DNA of 35,398 bases from a virus, in IMG/VR virus record IMGVR_UViG_3300035162_000828, positions 1-35,398 of that record; one strand, 5' to 3'. Under the pieces are notes generated by a model. That model worked only from the letters and a program-made list of their open reading frames with translations, made no database searches and was not told the origin of the DNA. Shown piece after piece: positions 1 through 9,688 of this stretch (position 1 is its first letter; each line of letters opens with the position of its first letter). A program made the position numbers and the translations under genes.

Positions 1-3000
1 GATTCTTAGGATATATTCCGGGAGCTAGGTTTATAAAACCTTTAAGAGCCATTGCTAAATTTACTAGAAACAAATCTATCCCTATGCGTTTTGCAAATTC
101 TGCTACAAAAGGGATGTCTAAACTTTACCCTTCCTTAAAAAGAGATGCTCCTTCAATAGCTAAGATATTTCAAAAAGAAAACAAATTAGGTGACGCTTTG
201 TCTGGTGCTTTTCATTTAGGAGTAGCAAGTGGTGTGTCTGATTGGAGAGGTATTGTAGACGAAGGTATGCCTAGAGCATTAGAATCCATTGGAATGGGTG
301 GTGTTTGGGGTGGTGGTTTTAGAGCGTTAGGTAATACTAAGATGTTTGGTAAAAGATTAACTGTTGCACAGACAGATAGAGCTACTGGTTTACCTATACC
401 AAGTAAACTAGAACCGGGACAGATAGTTGATTACGGTATACGAGCCGCTATAAGTTCAATTACTGCTGGAAAAATGGCTGAGATGGAAGGAGCTCCTACA
501 GAACAACAGATATATGAGTATGCTATGGGAGCCGCATTTAGTTTTAATGACACTCCTCTTCAAACAAGGATAGCAAGAAACGCTATACACGATACAATAA
601 GAAAGAATTACGGATATGAAGAAAACTTTGGTAAGGTTCCAGATGCTGAAGTGCATCCAGAGTATGACACTTGGACACCTGAAATGCAAAAGTTTGTAAA
701 AAAAGATTTTGATGCTTGGTTTGGTCAAGACTCTGAAGTAAAAGCGGCTACATTAATGTTGCAACGACAAGCTATGAAGAACGAAGGGCTGACTCGAGAA
801 GATATTGAAAAGACTATGGACAGGATGGTCAAGAAAAATATAGAAAGTGCTGAGTTTAATCCAGATGGTCAGTTAATAGAGCCTTTATTAAAGGCTGAGA
901 TAAAAAAAGTTAAAGACGTCATTAAAGACAATCCTAATAATGAAGATTATCAGGACCTTGATATGCACATTAACGACCTAGAGAATCTTCCGGGTAGAAT
1001 ATCTGGTGGCAATGGATACGTAGACCAGTACATAACACCAAGAACAAAAGAGACTAGCTCTGTACAAAGACTTGTTCAATCGTTAAAGATATCAAAGAAA
1101 TGGGATTCGTTACACTCAGTAGTCCAAGGAGTTTCTAGACCTAAAGATGGTGCTGTTGAAGAGATGATGGACTACATAAAGAAAGAATACAAGGTTGAGA
1201 ATGTAGACCAAAAAGAAGTAGACTGGTGGAGAAATTGGGCTGAACAAACTAGAAAGAAAAGATTAGTCTTACAAACCTATTACAAAGATGGTGAAGTAGC
1301 TTTTATTGACAAAGGCGTTAGTCCTAGTGGACAGAAAAAAGAGTTAGCTTTTGAACCTCCCGGAATACAGCAGGTATTTGACAACTTACAATCTCTACAC
1401 GGAGAAGATGGTCCTCAAAACTTTTATACTATATCTGATTTCTTTGTTAGGAAAGGCAAAGAGTATGGATTTGGGAGCATAGATAGGAATAGATTACAAT
1501 CTGATTTGAATAAAGAGTCTGACGGTACTGGTCCTCCAGCAAAAGCAGACAATGTAATAAGGCAAATTAAATCTAAAATGGCAACTGACTTAGATAAAGC
1601 TGGATACTATTATGTAGGTGGTAGAGGTGATAAATCTACAATGTACTTTGTAAAGAAAAATCCAATGGTTAAATCTAAAAATAGAACTAAAGATATAGAG
1701 ATGATTGAAAAAGCCTATGAAGAAGCTGGATTTTCTAAAGCTGATTTTAGACAGCACCTACTTAAAATGGGGATTAAGTACAAAGTAAAGTTTGCATCTA
1801 TTGACAACTACTATAAAGATTCCTTGATTAATAACGTATATTATGATATACACAATAACTTTGGTTCTCAAGTAACTAAAGAACAGTTTCCTAAAATGCT
1901 TGTTAAGATGTTTAAAAGCGATGGTTTTATTAAAGACGCTAAAGCTTATAACAAAAGAGCTCAGATATGGTTTAATTCAGGGCAAACTACTAATAGTAAA
2001 GTAGCAAATGAATACTTAAAGAAATTTTATAGAAAATTCAGAAGCGATTACGACTTGCCAAGAGATTGGAAGCCGTTAGAATTTGTTGGAAAAAAGAAAG
2101 ACAAGATAAAGATTAGTATTTGGAATGACGAGCTGATGTCTAAGGATGCCGGGACAAAGCAAGACAGAGAGAATATGAAAAGAGGTGAAAGTTTTGATGG
2201 TGGTATTCCTGCATTACCTGAATTTATATACGCTTTAAACAAGGCTAATGGTCTAACCAATGAGGGTAAGGTTAACAAATCTTTTATCACCTCACCTGAC
2301 GCTAAAAATGGAGCATTACTAGGTAAGTATATGTTTTTTGAAGCCTCTCCTAAACTGCAAAAAGCTATGAGGGAAAAAGGTATCCACGCATTAGCACCAA
2401 AATCCGGTATAAAGCAAATGGGCTATAGGCGTTTTGCTAAAATTAAACTAAATGATTTTAAACCTTTAACACCTGAAGGCAAGAGAAAACTTCGTGTTGA
2501 TTTTGAAGCACAAGTAAGAAAATTAATAGGCGTAAAAGGTCTCTTTAGAAATGCTGAGAATGAAAGGAAAAAACCTTTACCACCAGAAAGAATAGGTGAT
2601 ATTTATTTACTTCCAGAGGCTAGAAAAAAAGGCGTTGGTACTGAGTTTGCTAACTTAGTTGAAGATTATAAAAGGGCATTGGGCTTAAGAGAAATAGATA
2701 TAATGGCTGTTGGTGGCAGAAAAGGTACTGAAGAATTTGACAATGTAGAGTTTTGGAAGAAGCAAGGTTATGAAATTAATGGTAAGAGTCGTGAAGTTAC
2801 TGTAGGTGACAGGGTTTTAAACCCTGAGATAAGAGGTAAAAAAGTAGCAATGGTTCCAATGCAAAAAAAGCTAGACGTTGAAACAGAGAGATACATTCAA
2901 GGTCCTAGTTATGAAATTCCATTAAAAGATATACGGACTGTCTTAAGTGAAGTTACATCTGCTAGAGATATGGTTAGTGCTAAATTTGCTAAACAAATGT

Positions 3001-6000
3001 GGTCTACTATAACTCATTTTGGAAACACAAAAACAGACCCTGCTAAGATAAAAAGTATGGCTGATGAATTAATTAGAGGTTCAGTTGAAGGTGATGAGAC
3101 TATAAATAAAGCTTGGGATTCTCACATAAAGTCTCCTAATAACGTTTCTGAACAAGAAATATTAAAAAATATTGACGATGTATCACTTGATAGATTAATG
3201 AACGCTGTTACTGATACAAACAACGAATCTTTCTCTAGTAAAGTTTACGATAAAGTATTAAAAAGAAACCTAGAAACCACTAGAGAAGGTGCTAAAGAAG
3301 CTGAAGTTATTAAAGATGAGTATTATAAAAGCATAGCTGAAGTAAGTGAGTTTGATAGTATCCTAGATAGAGTGGGTGAGTTATATCCTGAAGGGAACAA
3401 CGGGTTTTATCTCCATAAAATAGCTAAGAATTACAGACAAAATGCTGTTAAGAATTACATAGTAGATAGAATTAGTAGACCAAAGCTAAAGAACGGTATG
3501 AAGGCTAGGATGAGACCTTGGGACCACGGAATGTGGGATGACTTAATTGCTTTAAATGTAAAGCAAGATGAATTTTACCTTGATGAAGGTGCTAGGAAAA
3601 AGAAAATATATGACCCTTATTTTGCCAGAGGATACGAAGAGCTTGGTAAGATATGGGATGAGTATAACAAACCAGAAAATGGTATTTACAAAAACAATCC
3701 TGAAATTGTAAAGGATATACTTGAAGCTGTAGCAATGCGTGTTCCTATGGACTCAATGTCGGGTGCACACGTTTTAAAATTTGCAGGGTTTACTAAAGCT
3801 AAAGGTCAAGGCGTATTGTTACACGGAAGGGTTATGGATGCTTTAGGCGGTGCTGATTTAGATGGAGATAAAGCTTTCATATTCTTTGGTGGAAAGAGCG
3901 GGATGTGGAAAGACTGGAAGGAAATTTATAAAGCTCAAAGAGATGAGTTTATTGATAAAGATAACAATGAGATACCAGCAAAAGACGATTACTCTAAGTC
4001 AAAGTTTGTTGATAAAGATGTAGAAATTGCAAAGTATAATGGCAATCCTATTTCTAAGTATGACCCAAATTTAAGAGCAATTATGAGCGATAAATCTTCA
4101 GATGGTAGAGATACATTAGGAACTGCTGTTACTGCAAGACAGGCTATTGCTTCTGCATATGATACTATTAAATTATCTAAAGGCACTACGTTTGGTCCTG
4201 TTCGTTATATCAAGGGGAAATACCTACCTACCCTACTCCAAGATGGCTCTTATTATTTTCCTGTAAAAACAGAAAAAGGTAAAGTTGTTTACGTTAAACA
4301 AACACCAAAGAGAAGTCTTAACAATTTTAAGCAGTTGTCTAGAGCGGCTATTAATCTTGGTGCTGACCCTATGGATGAAATGGGAATAGTAAGTGGGGAT
4401 GTAATGAAGCAAGTGCTTAACGAATCTGCTTTTACTTACGAATTTGCTAACTATAAAACAGTTGGTAAAAAGAATAAGCAAAGATATGTTTTTTCTAAAG
4501 CTCACGATTTAATGAAAAACAACGATGCTTTAAAACAGATGTTAGCAAATCTTAGCAAGGGTGGTTTGCATCAAAACTATTCTAACGCTAATAACGCTCT
4601 GTACGGAAGAAACTTTCAAACTGGTAAGAAGTATAGCCTTGGTGAAATACAATCAGGTACTAACGATATTAGCTGGGTTCCTGAAGAAGGTAAAAGAAAC
4701 TTATTAAACTTTATTGCTGATGAGTATAAGCAAATACCTTATGAGGATAACTTATTTAAAAGATTAAACGTAGAAGAACTAAACAATTTATACGATTATA
4801 ACAAACGGGAGTTAAGTGACCGACCTGACTTACTGAAACTTTTTAATAGAACAAGTATGGGCACTCGTCAAGGTCCTATGATGAGAGAGATTATAGCTAA
4901 TAAACTTTATTTATTAAAGAATAGAGATATGTTGTCTAAGAACGCTAATAAAGAAAAGTTTTGGGATTTATTTACTCGCAAATGGCATCCTCAATTTGAT
5001 GCAGTAAATGCAGGTAGAAAACAAAATGTGATGGGGACTATACCTTCGCATTTATATGGAGATTTAATAGTTAATAGAAAAAATGCTAGTTACAAAACTA
5101 AAATGCAGTACTTAGAGCATAAGTTAAATCAAGCAGAAGATTTTCTTGTGAACGATTTAAGCGATATGTCTTCTTTAAAGCACATATTATCTGTTAGAGA
5201 TAAGCATAGCATAACGGACAGGGATTTTAAACGTGTTAATACCCTTGTTAATAACGTTAAGAATGATTCCTTCTGGGTTAAGAAAAATCAAAAAGATTTA
5301 AGGCAAGAAATACAGAATGTAGTAGAAGAAACTGGGGATGCTAAAACAGGTGAAGGATTTCTAAAGTTAATTGAAGGTGCAAAGAAAGGTGGGGACTCTG
5401 GTAAAGCTCAGCAGGAAGTAGACAGGCAGATACTTATAGATAAAAAATCTCTTAAGAGTACAAAATTAAATGAATTGTATGATTCAATGCTCCTCGGTAC
5501 GTTTCAACAAACAAATAAAAGACTTCTTAATTACTTAGACAATATGAAGGGTTATAAAACTCCTCCAGAATTAAGGTTCATAGAAGTTCTTAGAAAAGCT
5601 GGACAAAATACAGCCTTACTTAGGTTAGGCTTTCAAAGCCCTAATGTAAAAGACGCTAGTATAAAAGCTCATCTAAACGAATATAACAAGTTGTATAAAG
5701 CTATTGTCCAACCGACTGCAAAAGAAGTTGAAGAAGCTTACACCGCCGCTAAAGGAGATGAGAGCGATAATCCTACTAGGTATCTAAATGATTTAGGTGA
5801 GCCTGTAAGGAACAAAATAATAGAAGCATCAACCCTTGATGAATCAGGGAAGTATTTTATGGACTATATTGAGCCTTGGGCTGGAGGTAAAAAGGCTAAA
5901 ATAAAAGATAGAGATTTATTGCGTACGGTGTATAAATTAAAAAACCATTTAAAACATTACCACAATTTAGACTCAAGAGACTTTAACGGTTTGTTTCGTA

Positions 6001-8873
6001 GTTTGTTCCAAAAGAATATTAATATGGCTAGTAAACAAGATTATGAAAATTTTGAAAAGTTCTTTCAGGATATGAGAGATGGTAGTACTTGGACTAGGTT
6101 TATTAGTTGGGTTAGTGGCAAGAAAGATGAGAGACCGGAAATAGAAAGAAGGTATTGGAATAGATTTCCCGAAGCTAACCAAAGAGAATGGTTAAAGTAT
6201 CCGGGTATGGTTAAATGGAAAGAAGATGTTACGCCTTTTAAAGACAGATTTAACAATAGTATTATGGGTAGGTCCGTAAGACCTACTACTGTTATAGGTG
6301 ATATACAAAATTTTGCTTGGAAAGGTGCTGAATTTGCTCTTTCAACTACGGAAGAAGAAACTAAACTTCTTCAAGATGAGCTGTCTCCTTACACGCAAAC
6401 TAATACAGATGGCTCTGATTTACATAAGATAGCTGTTTCTATTAGAGAAAGGAATATGGTTCATCACATCAAAGAAATAATGGGTGATGACCCTTTACTT
6501 ATGAATAAGCAACGAGCTTATTTAGATAATTACAATGAAGTTCAACCCTTGTATAATAAGTTAAAGAAAAAAATATACGCTATACCTGCAAAAGATGGTG
6601 TAAAAAACCTTACTGGTGAAGAAGTAATTAATAAAATTAACGATATATACACAAGAAAGAATAAAGATATAGGTCAGATTATTAATGGTGATACCGAATG
6701 GTTTGATAACTTTACTAAAGTAGCTTACAATAAAAACGGTGAAATAACTTGGAGAGGTTTAGACAAACTATATAGCAAGTACTTAAGCTACTCTAAAGAA
6801 AAATTTAGATTAGGTCAAAACTTTGAAATAAAGAAGTTTGGTGTTAATGGTATGCAAGAGATAAACAAACTTGTTGCTCTTAAGTTTTCTCTTCCCGTAA
6901 GTAAACGTTCATATAAGTTGTTAAAAGAATACTCTGGCAAACTAGGACTTGGTAAAAAAGTTACTGAATTATGGGATGCTGAGGCTTACTATCCTCACGT
7001 ATCTTTTGATAGAAAGAATATTGATATACTTTTATCTAAGTCTTTAGACGCTATTTTTAAGAATACTAAGTCTACTAAACGAGAAAAACAAGAAGAAGCT
7101 AAGAAGCTAATCTATCAGTCTAAGACTATGACTGGTGACTGGGCACCTAAATCTATTAGTGAAGAGAACTTTGATGCTATGCAAGACGTTTATACAAGAG
7201 CGGCTGGTGATGTAAGACGTAAGGGTGAAAAGAACATACTACCTTTATCCTTTAAACAATCTTATAGCCAATATCAAAGAGAGTCTCATTTACCCGGATG
7301 GTCTCGTGAGGCTGCAGCTTATGAGGCTAACATCAAGAACCTTGTTGATTCGTTCTATAAAGAAAGTATGCTTACTCTATCTAGAGCTCACATTCAAGAG
7401 TTTTATAGAAAGTTTAGAAAACAATCTAATGATAAAGACCTAGCTAACAGATGGTCTAATTTCTTAAAATTATTTACTCAATCTTCTATGGGTTACCCTA
7501 TTGATATACCAGAGTCTGTTCAGAATGACCCTAAGATGAAGATTAGTTATACTCCTTACAAATCTTTTGCAGATAGTAACGTTAGAAAAAGAATTGATTC
7601 TATTAGGAATAAACTTGGAATAACAAGTAAAGCATTAGAAAAGTATGGTGTTTCTAAAGAAGATTCTCAAGATTTAAATCAATACAGTCAGAGTAAGCTC
7701 CAATTTTGGAGTGGACTAGAGGCGAAATGGCAGATGGCATCACTTCTTGCTCATCCTAAGTCAGCTATAACTAACTTATTTGGTGGTCAAGTACATACTG
7801 GTATAAGTGCAGGAGTTGAAAATTTAAAGAACGCTAGAGATATTGATTATCTAAAAACAAATATCAACCCTAATTGGCGTAGTATGAGAGACGTTGAGCA
7901 GTGGGTAGAAAGTTTAGGTATTGTTGAAGAGTTTTTATTACACGAAGCTGGTATGAACAAAGAACTTCGTGGTCGTAGAATGGAAAATTTTGTTAAAGAT
8001 TTCTCATCTAAACTAAAAGGTAAAGATGATTTAAAAGATACAGAATATAAAGCTTTAATTAAAAAGCATAAGATTACAGATAGTATGTGGAATAAAGCAT
8101 CTTGGTTTATGAGAAGACCTGAAAGGACTCTTCGTAGAGATGCTTTTATAGCTCATTATATACAAGCTAAAAAGAATTTTGGTGGTGCCATAAAAGATTA
8201 TGACCACCCTTTTTTAATAGAGATGGGTAGGAGGGGAGTTAAAGCTACACAGTTTTTATACTCTGCTCCTTTTAGACCAATGTGGACTAACAGTGCCTTG
8301 GGTAGGGTAATGTCACGTTTCCAGTTATGGAGTTGGAACTCTGTACGTTTTAGAAAAGACTTATTAAACGAAGCTAAATTGAGAGGTTTTACACCGGGGA
8401 CGCCAGCGTTTAATCGTGCTAAACGATTAGTAACTGCTGATGCAATGATGTATGGCTTATCAGGTATGTTTATGTACAGTCTTTTTGATAACGCACTTCC
8501 AGCTCCTTGGAATTGGTTTCAAGATGCAGCCGCCGCTATGTTTGGTACTGACGAAGAAAGAGAACGTGCGTTCTTTGGTCATCCGGCTGGACCACTATCT
8601 ATTGTTAAACCTCCATTGTTAAGGTTTGACCAACCTATTTACGAAGGATTGATGAATGGTAATTGGGATAAAATGACGGACTATTATCTGTACACACTTC
8701 TCCCGTTTGGTAGAATCATTAAGGATGTAGTTGGTCCGGGTGGAGCTATGGAGAACCCATTTTACGCAGTAGAAAAATTTACAGGAGTACCTTATATACA
8801 AGGTGGTAAGTTCTTACAAGAAGCAAAGAAAGGAGATAAGGATGCTAAAGGTATATTCTCTGACCTTTATTAA
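1..8873 (+). CDS. Giant polyvalent phage protein (5' partial) with RNA polymerase-like DxDGD motif and GNAT segment
   Basis: The reading frame is open from base 3 to the stop at 8871-8873. The first ATG (base 84) is therefore probably internal and the true start lies outside the window. Residues are counted from that ATG (2,929 residues). A GNAT-like segment lies near residues 832-885, with the acetyl-CoA loop pattern R-K-K-G-V-G-T followed by F-W-K-K-Q-G-Y. Residues 1219-1262 hold R-V-P, then L-L-H-G-R, then G-A-D-L-D-G-D (D1258, D1260, D1262). The spacing resembles the beta-prime RNA polymerase stretch R-x-P...H-P...N-A-D-F-D-G-D. The C-terminal ~390 residues look like the conserved tail of large polyvalent phage proteins (motifs such as F-L-Y-S-A-P-F-R-P and R-F-Q-L-W-S-W-N). 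The likely role is an ejected internal virion protein, possibly a virion RNA polymerase. The polymerase call is inference; the giant size and phage origin are solid. Confidence 0.8.
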   Translation, partial: FLGYIPGARFIKPLRAIAKFTRNKSIPMRFANSATKGMSKLYPSLKRDAPSIAKIFQKENKLGDALSGAFHLGVASGVSDWRGIVDEGMPRALESIGMGGVWGGGFRALGNTKMFGKRLTVAQTDRATGLPIPSKLEPGQIVDYGIRAAISSITAGKMAEMEGAPTEQQIYEYAMGAAFSFNDTPLQTRIARNAIHDTIRKNYGYEENFGKVPDAEVHPEYDTWTPEMQKFVKKDFDAWFGQDSEVKAATLMLQRQAMKNEGLTREDIEKTMDRMVKKNIESAEFNPDGQLIEPLLKAEIKKVKDVIKDNPNNEDYQDLDMHINDLENLPGRISGGNGYVDQYITPRTKETSSVQRLVQSLKISKKWDSLHSVVQGVSRPKDGAVEEMMDYIKKEYKVENVDQKEVDWWRNWAEQTRKKRLVLQTYYKDGEVAFIDKGVSPSGQKKELAFEPPGIQQVFDNLQSLHGEDGPQNFYTISDFFVRKGKEYGFGSIDRNRLQSDLNKESDGTGPPAKADNVIRQIKSKMATDLDKAGYYYVGGRGDKSTMYFVKKNPMVKSKNRTKDIEMIEKAYEEAGFSKADFRQHLLKMGIKYKVKFASIDNYYKDSLINNVYYDIHNNFGSQVTKEQFPKMLVKMFKSDGFIKDAKAYNKRAQIWFNSGQTTNSKVANEYLKKFYRKFRSDYDLPRDWKPLEFVGKKKDKIKISIWNDELMSKDAGTKQDRENMKRGESFDGGIPALPEFIYALNKANGLTNEGKVNKSFITSPDAKNGALLGKYMFFEASPKLQKAMREKGIHALAPKSGIKQMGYRRFAKIKLNDFKPLTPEGKRKLRVDFEAQVRKLIGVKGLFRNAENERKKPLPPERIGDIYLLPEARKKGVGTEFANLVEDYKRALGLREIDIMAVGGRKGTEEFDNVEFWKKQGYEINGKSREVTVGDRVLNPEIRGKKVAMVPMQKKLDVETERYIQGPSYEIPLKDIRTVLSEVTSARDMVSAKFAKQMWSTITHFGNTKTDPAKIKSMADELIRGSVEGDETINKAWDSHIKSPNNVSEQEILKNIDDVSLDRLMNAVTDTNNESFSSKVYDKVLKRNLETTREGAKEAEVIKDEYYKSIAEVSEFDSILDRVGELYPEGNNGFYLHKIAKNYRQNAVKNYIVDRISRPKLKNGMKARMRPWDHGMWDDLIALNVKQDEFYLDEGARKKKIYDPYFARGYEELGKIWDEYNKPENGIYKNNPEIVKDILEAVAMRVPMDSMSGAHVLKFAGFTKAKGQGVLLHGRVMDALGGADLDGDKAFIFFGGKSGMWKDWKEIYKAQRDEFIDKDNNEIPAKDDYSKSKFVDKDVEIAKYNGNPISKYDPNLRAIMSDKSSDGRDTLGTAVTARQAIASAYDTIKLSKGTTFGPVRYIKGKYLPTLLQDGSYYFPVKTEKGKVVYVKQTPKRSLNNFKQLSRAAINLGADPMDEMGIVSGDVMKQVLNESAFTYEFANYKTVGKKNKQRYVFSKAHDLMKNNDALKQMLANLSKGGLHQNYSNANNALYGRNFQTGKKYSLGEIQSGTNDISWVPEEGKRNLLNFIADEYKQIPYEDNLFKRLNVEELNNLYDYNKRELSDRPDLLKLFNRTSMGTRQGPMMREIIANKLYLLKNRDMLSKNANKEKFWDLFTRKWHPQFDAVNAGRKQNVMGTIPSHLYGDLIVNRKNASYKTKMQYLEHKLNQAEDFLVNDLSDMSSLKHILSVRDKHSITDRDFKRVNTLVNNVKNDSFWVKKNQKDLRQEIQNVVEETGDAKTGEGFLKLIEGAKKGGDSGKAQQEVDRQILIDKKSLKSTKLNELYDSMLLGTFQQTNKRLLNYLDNMKGYKTPPELRFIEVLRKAGQNTALLRLGFQSPNVKDASIKAHLNEYNKLYKAIVQPTAKEVEEAYTAAKGDESDNPTRYLNDLGEPVRNKIIEASTLDESGKYFMDYIEPWAGGKKAKIKDRDLLRTVYKLKNHLKHYHNLDSRDFNGLFRSLFQKNINMASKQDYENFEKFFQDMRDGSTWTRFISWVSGKKDERPEIERRYWNRFPEANQREWLKYPGMVKWKEDVTPFKDRFNNSIMGRSVRPTTVIGDIQNFAWKGAEFALSTTEEETKLLQDELSPYTQTNTDGSDLHKIAVSIRERNMVHHIKEIMGDDPLLMNKQRAYLDNYNEVQPLYNKLKKKIYAIPAKDGVKNLTGEEVINKINDIYTRKNKDIGQIINGDTEWFDNFTKVAYNKNGEITWRGLDKLYSKYLSYSKEKFRLGQNFEIKKFGVNGMQEINKLVALKFSLPVSKRSYKLLKEYSGKLGLGKKVTELWDAEAYYPHVSFDRKNIDILLSKSLDAIFKNTKSTKREKQEEAKKLIYQSKTMTGDWAPKSISEENFDAMQDVYTRAAGDVRRKGEKNILPLSFKQSYSQYQRESHLPGWSREAAAYEANIKNLVDSFYKESMLTLSRAHIQEFYRKFRKQSNDKDLANRWSNFLKLFTQSSMGYPIDIPESVQNDPKMKISYTPYKSFADSNVRKRIDSIRNKLGITSKALEKYGVSKEDSQDLNQYSQSKLQFWSGLEAKWQMASLLAHPKSAITNLFGGQVHTGISAGVENLKNARDIDYLKTNINPNWRSMRDVEQWVESLGIVEEFLLHEAGMNKELRGRRMENFVKDFSSKLKGKDDLKDTEYKALIKKHKITDSMWNKASWFMRRPERTLRRDAFIAHYIQAKKNFGGAIKDYDHPFLIEMGRRGVKATQFLYSAPFRPMWTNSALGRVMSRFQLWSWNSVRFRKDLLNEAKLRGFTPGTPAFNRAKRLVTADAMMYGLSGMFMYSLFDNALPAPWNWFQDAAAAMFGTDEERERAFFGHPAGPLSIVKPPLLRFDQPIYEGLMNGNWDKMTDYYLYTLLPFGRIIKDVVGPGGAMENPFYAVEKFTGVPYIQGGKFLQEAKKGDKDAKGIFSDLY

Positions 8874-8916
8874 AGTTCGAACCCTGTTTAATGTAGATGT
8901 TTTTTCTGAATATTTA

Positions 8917-8948
8917 GTGAGGGGATAAAGGATAATAAATCCCCCCAC
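8917..8948. terminator. Hairpin between convergent genes, probable bidirectional terminator
   Basis: A 10-base arm (8917-8926) pairs with 8939-8948 around a 12-base loop. The stem has one A-C mismatch on the plus strand, which becomes a G-U pair on the minus strand. It sits between the end of the giant plus-strand gene and the end of the minus-strand arm, where a shared terminator is expected. No long U tract follows on either strand, so efficiency is uncertain. Confidence 0.5.
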
Positions 8949-8953
8949 TATGC

Positions 8954-9008
8954 GACCTGACTATGGCAAGTAGTAAAGTGTTACTCTATAACAGGTAACA
9001 CTGAGGTC
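8954..9008 (-). other. Stem-closed inverted-repeat element at the 3' end of the minus-strand arm
   Basis: A perfect 8-bp inverted repeat (8977-8984 with 8995-9002) lies inside an outer 5-bp pairing (8954-8958 with 9004-9008). It overlaps the last codons of the Cys-rich peptide gene that ends at 8981. It could protect the mRNA 3' end or help termination. Confidence 0.4.
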
Positions 9009-9169
9009 TCAAAATAAATACAATCATCTGGATTGCAGTCTTTGCCTTTCATTTTACTATCTATAAGTTGGTAAATAGTTCCATCTTTAGTACACTTAAT
9101 CATACAACCTAGACACTTACCAACATTGTAATTAGCACAATATATTTGTGCTGGTCTAGTATTAATCAT
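8981..9169 (-). CDS. Small Cys-rich protein, probable zinc binding
   Basis: 62 residues with Cys at 11, 19, 22, 26, 45 and 50. This includes C-L-G-C, and G-K-D-C...D-C-I-Y-F-E near the C-terminus. The spacing suggests a small metal-binding fold like those of short phage proteins of unknown function. The start ATG has a weak AGGA-type site upstream. It is the last gene of the minus-strand arm, lying 1 base after the stop of the neighbouring 83-codon gene, so it is probably co-transcribed with it. Function is not recognised. Confidence 0.6.
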   Translation of the reverse strand: MINTRPAQIYCANYNVGKCLGCMIKCTKDGTIYQLIDSKMKGKDCNPDDCIYFETSVLPVIE

Positions 9170-9170
9170 A

Positions 9171-9422
9171 TTAATATCCTGTTAATTTTCCATCTTTTGA
9201 GGCTATGTACTTACCCGATTTTACAGCTCTTTTTACATCACCAGCATACAAAGTTTTACCCTTGTTGCCTCTTGCGACACAGTATGTTTTACATCTGTCA
9301 CACTTTGTATGTAGTCTAAAATGCTTTATGCCTCCTATTTTACCACATACGCAACGTATATTGTTGTCAGTTCTTGCTACTAACTTTTCTCTTTTGGATT
9401 GTTTTAATTTGATATGTTTCAT
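9171..9422 (-). CDS. Small basic zinc-ribbon-like protein
   Basis: 83 residues, Lys/Arg-rich, with C24-x-C26 and C41-x2-C44 plus C48, consistent with a small zinc ribbon. An AAGGAG site lies 4 bases upstream of the ATG and directly follows a stem-closed intergenic element. The basic charge suggests nucleic acid binding. The family is not recognised. Confidence 0.65.
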   Translation of the reverse strand: MKHIKLKQSKREKLVARTDNNIRCVCGKIGGIKHFRLHTKCDRCKTYCVARGNKGKTLYAGDVKRAVKSGKYIASKDGKLTGY

Positions 9423-9438
9423 TTTAACTCCTTGTTTA

Positions 9439-9518
9439 TAACGCAGTGTTGATGGTGACTGGAATCAATATCCATCTTTCGACTGGGTGCGACCCAATTA
9501 GCCTAGTCCACTGCGTTA
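9439..9518 (-). ncRNA. Stem-closed intergenic RNA element 1 (80 nt)
   Basis: A perfect 10-bp closing stem (9439-9448 with 9509-9518) encloses two internal pairings in minus-strand sense: GGGU-CGC-ACCC nested in GACU/AGUC, and GAUGG/CCAUC. This gives a plausible three-way junction. It ends just before the ribosome binding site of the 83-codon gene. There is no ORF and no tRNA T-arm. It could be an RNA processing site, a leader element or an independent RNA. Confidence 0.45.
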
Positions 9519-9531
9519 ATTTAAATTTACT

Positions 9532-9683
9532 AAGGGCAATTCCTGACGCCAACCATTTTACATTTGTCTTCTTTTTTTTCTTTTAGCTTTGTATACTTGC
9601 TAGACTATTGTCATTATTGCTATATACTAACCTCACAGAGCAACCTTTCGGTTACAAACTCTGACTAATGTGGAATTACCCTT
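9532..9683 (-). ncRNA. Stem-closed intergenic RNA element 2 (152 nt)
   Basis: A 12-base arm at 9532-9543 pairs with 9672-9683. The single non-Watson-Crick position is C-A on the plus strand but U-G on the minus strand, favouring a minus-strand RNA. Inside, in minus sense, CAGAG/CUCUG encloses AACC-GAAA-GGUU, a GNRA tetraloop hairpin, followed by a purine-rich A/G tract. The gap between the MazG-like gene and the 83-codon gene is 266 bases and is filled by this element and element 1. No credible ORF was seen in it. Confidence 0.45.
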
Positions 9684-9688
9684 AATTT

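Noticed and set aside
456-8801. Minus-strand and offset ORFs of 60-90 codons inside the giant gene
   Set aside because: They lie opposite or out of frame with a long conserved reading frame, have no ribosome sites and show biased shadow composition.
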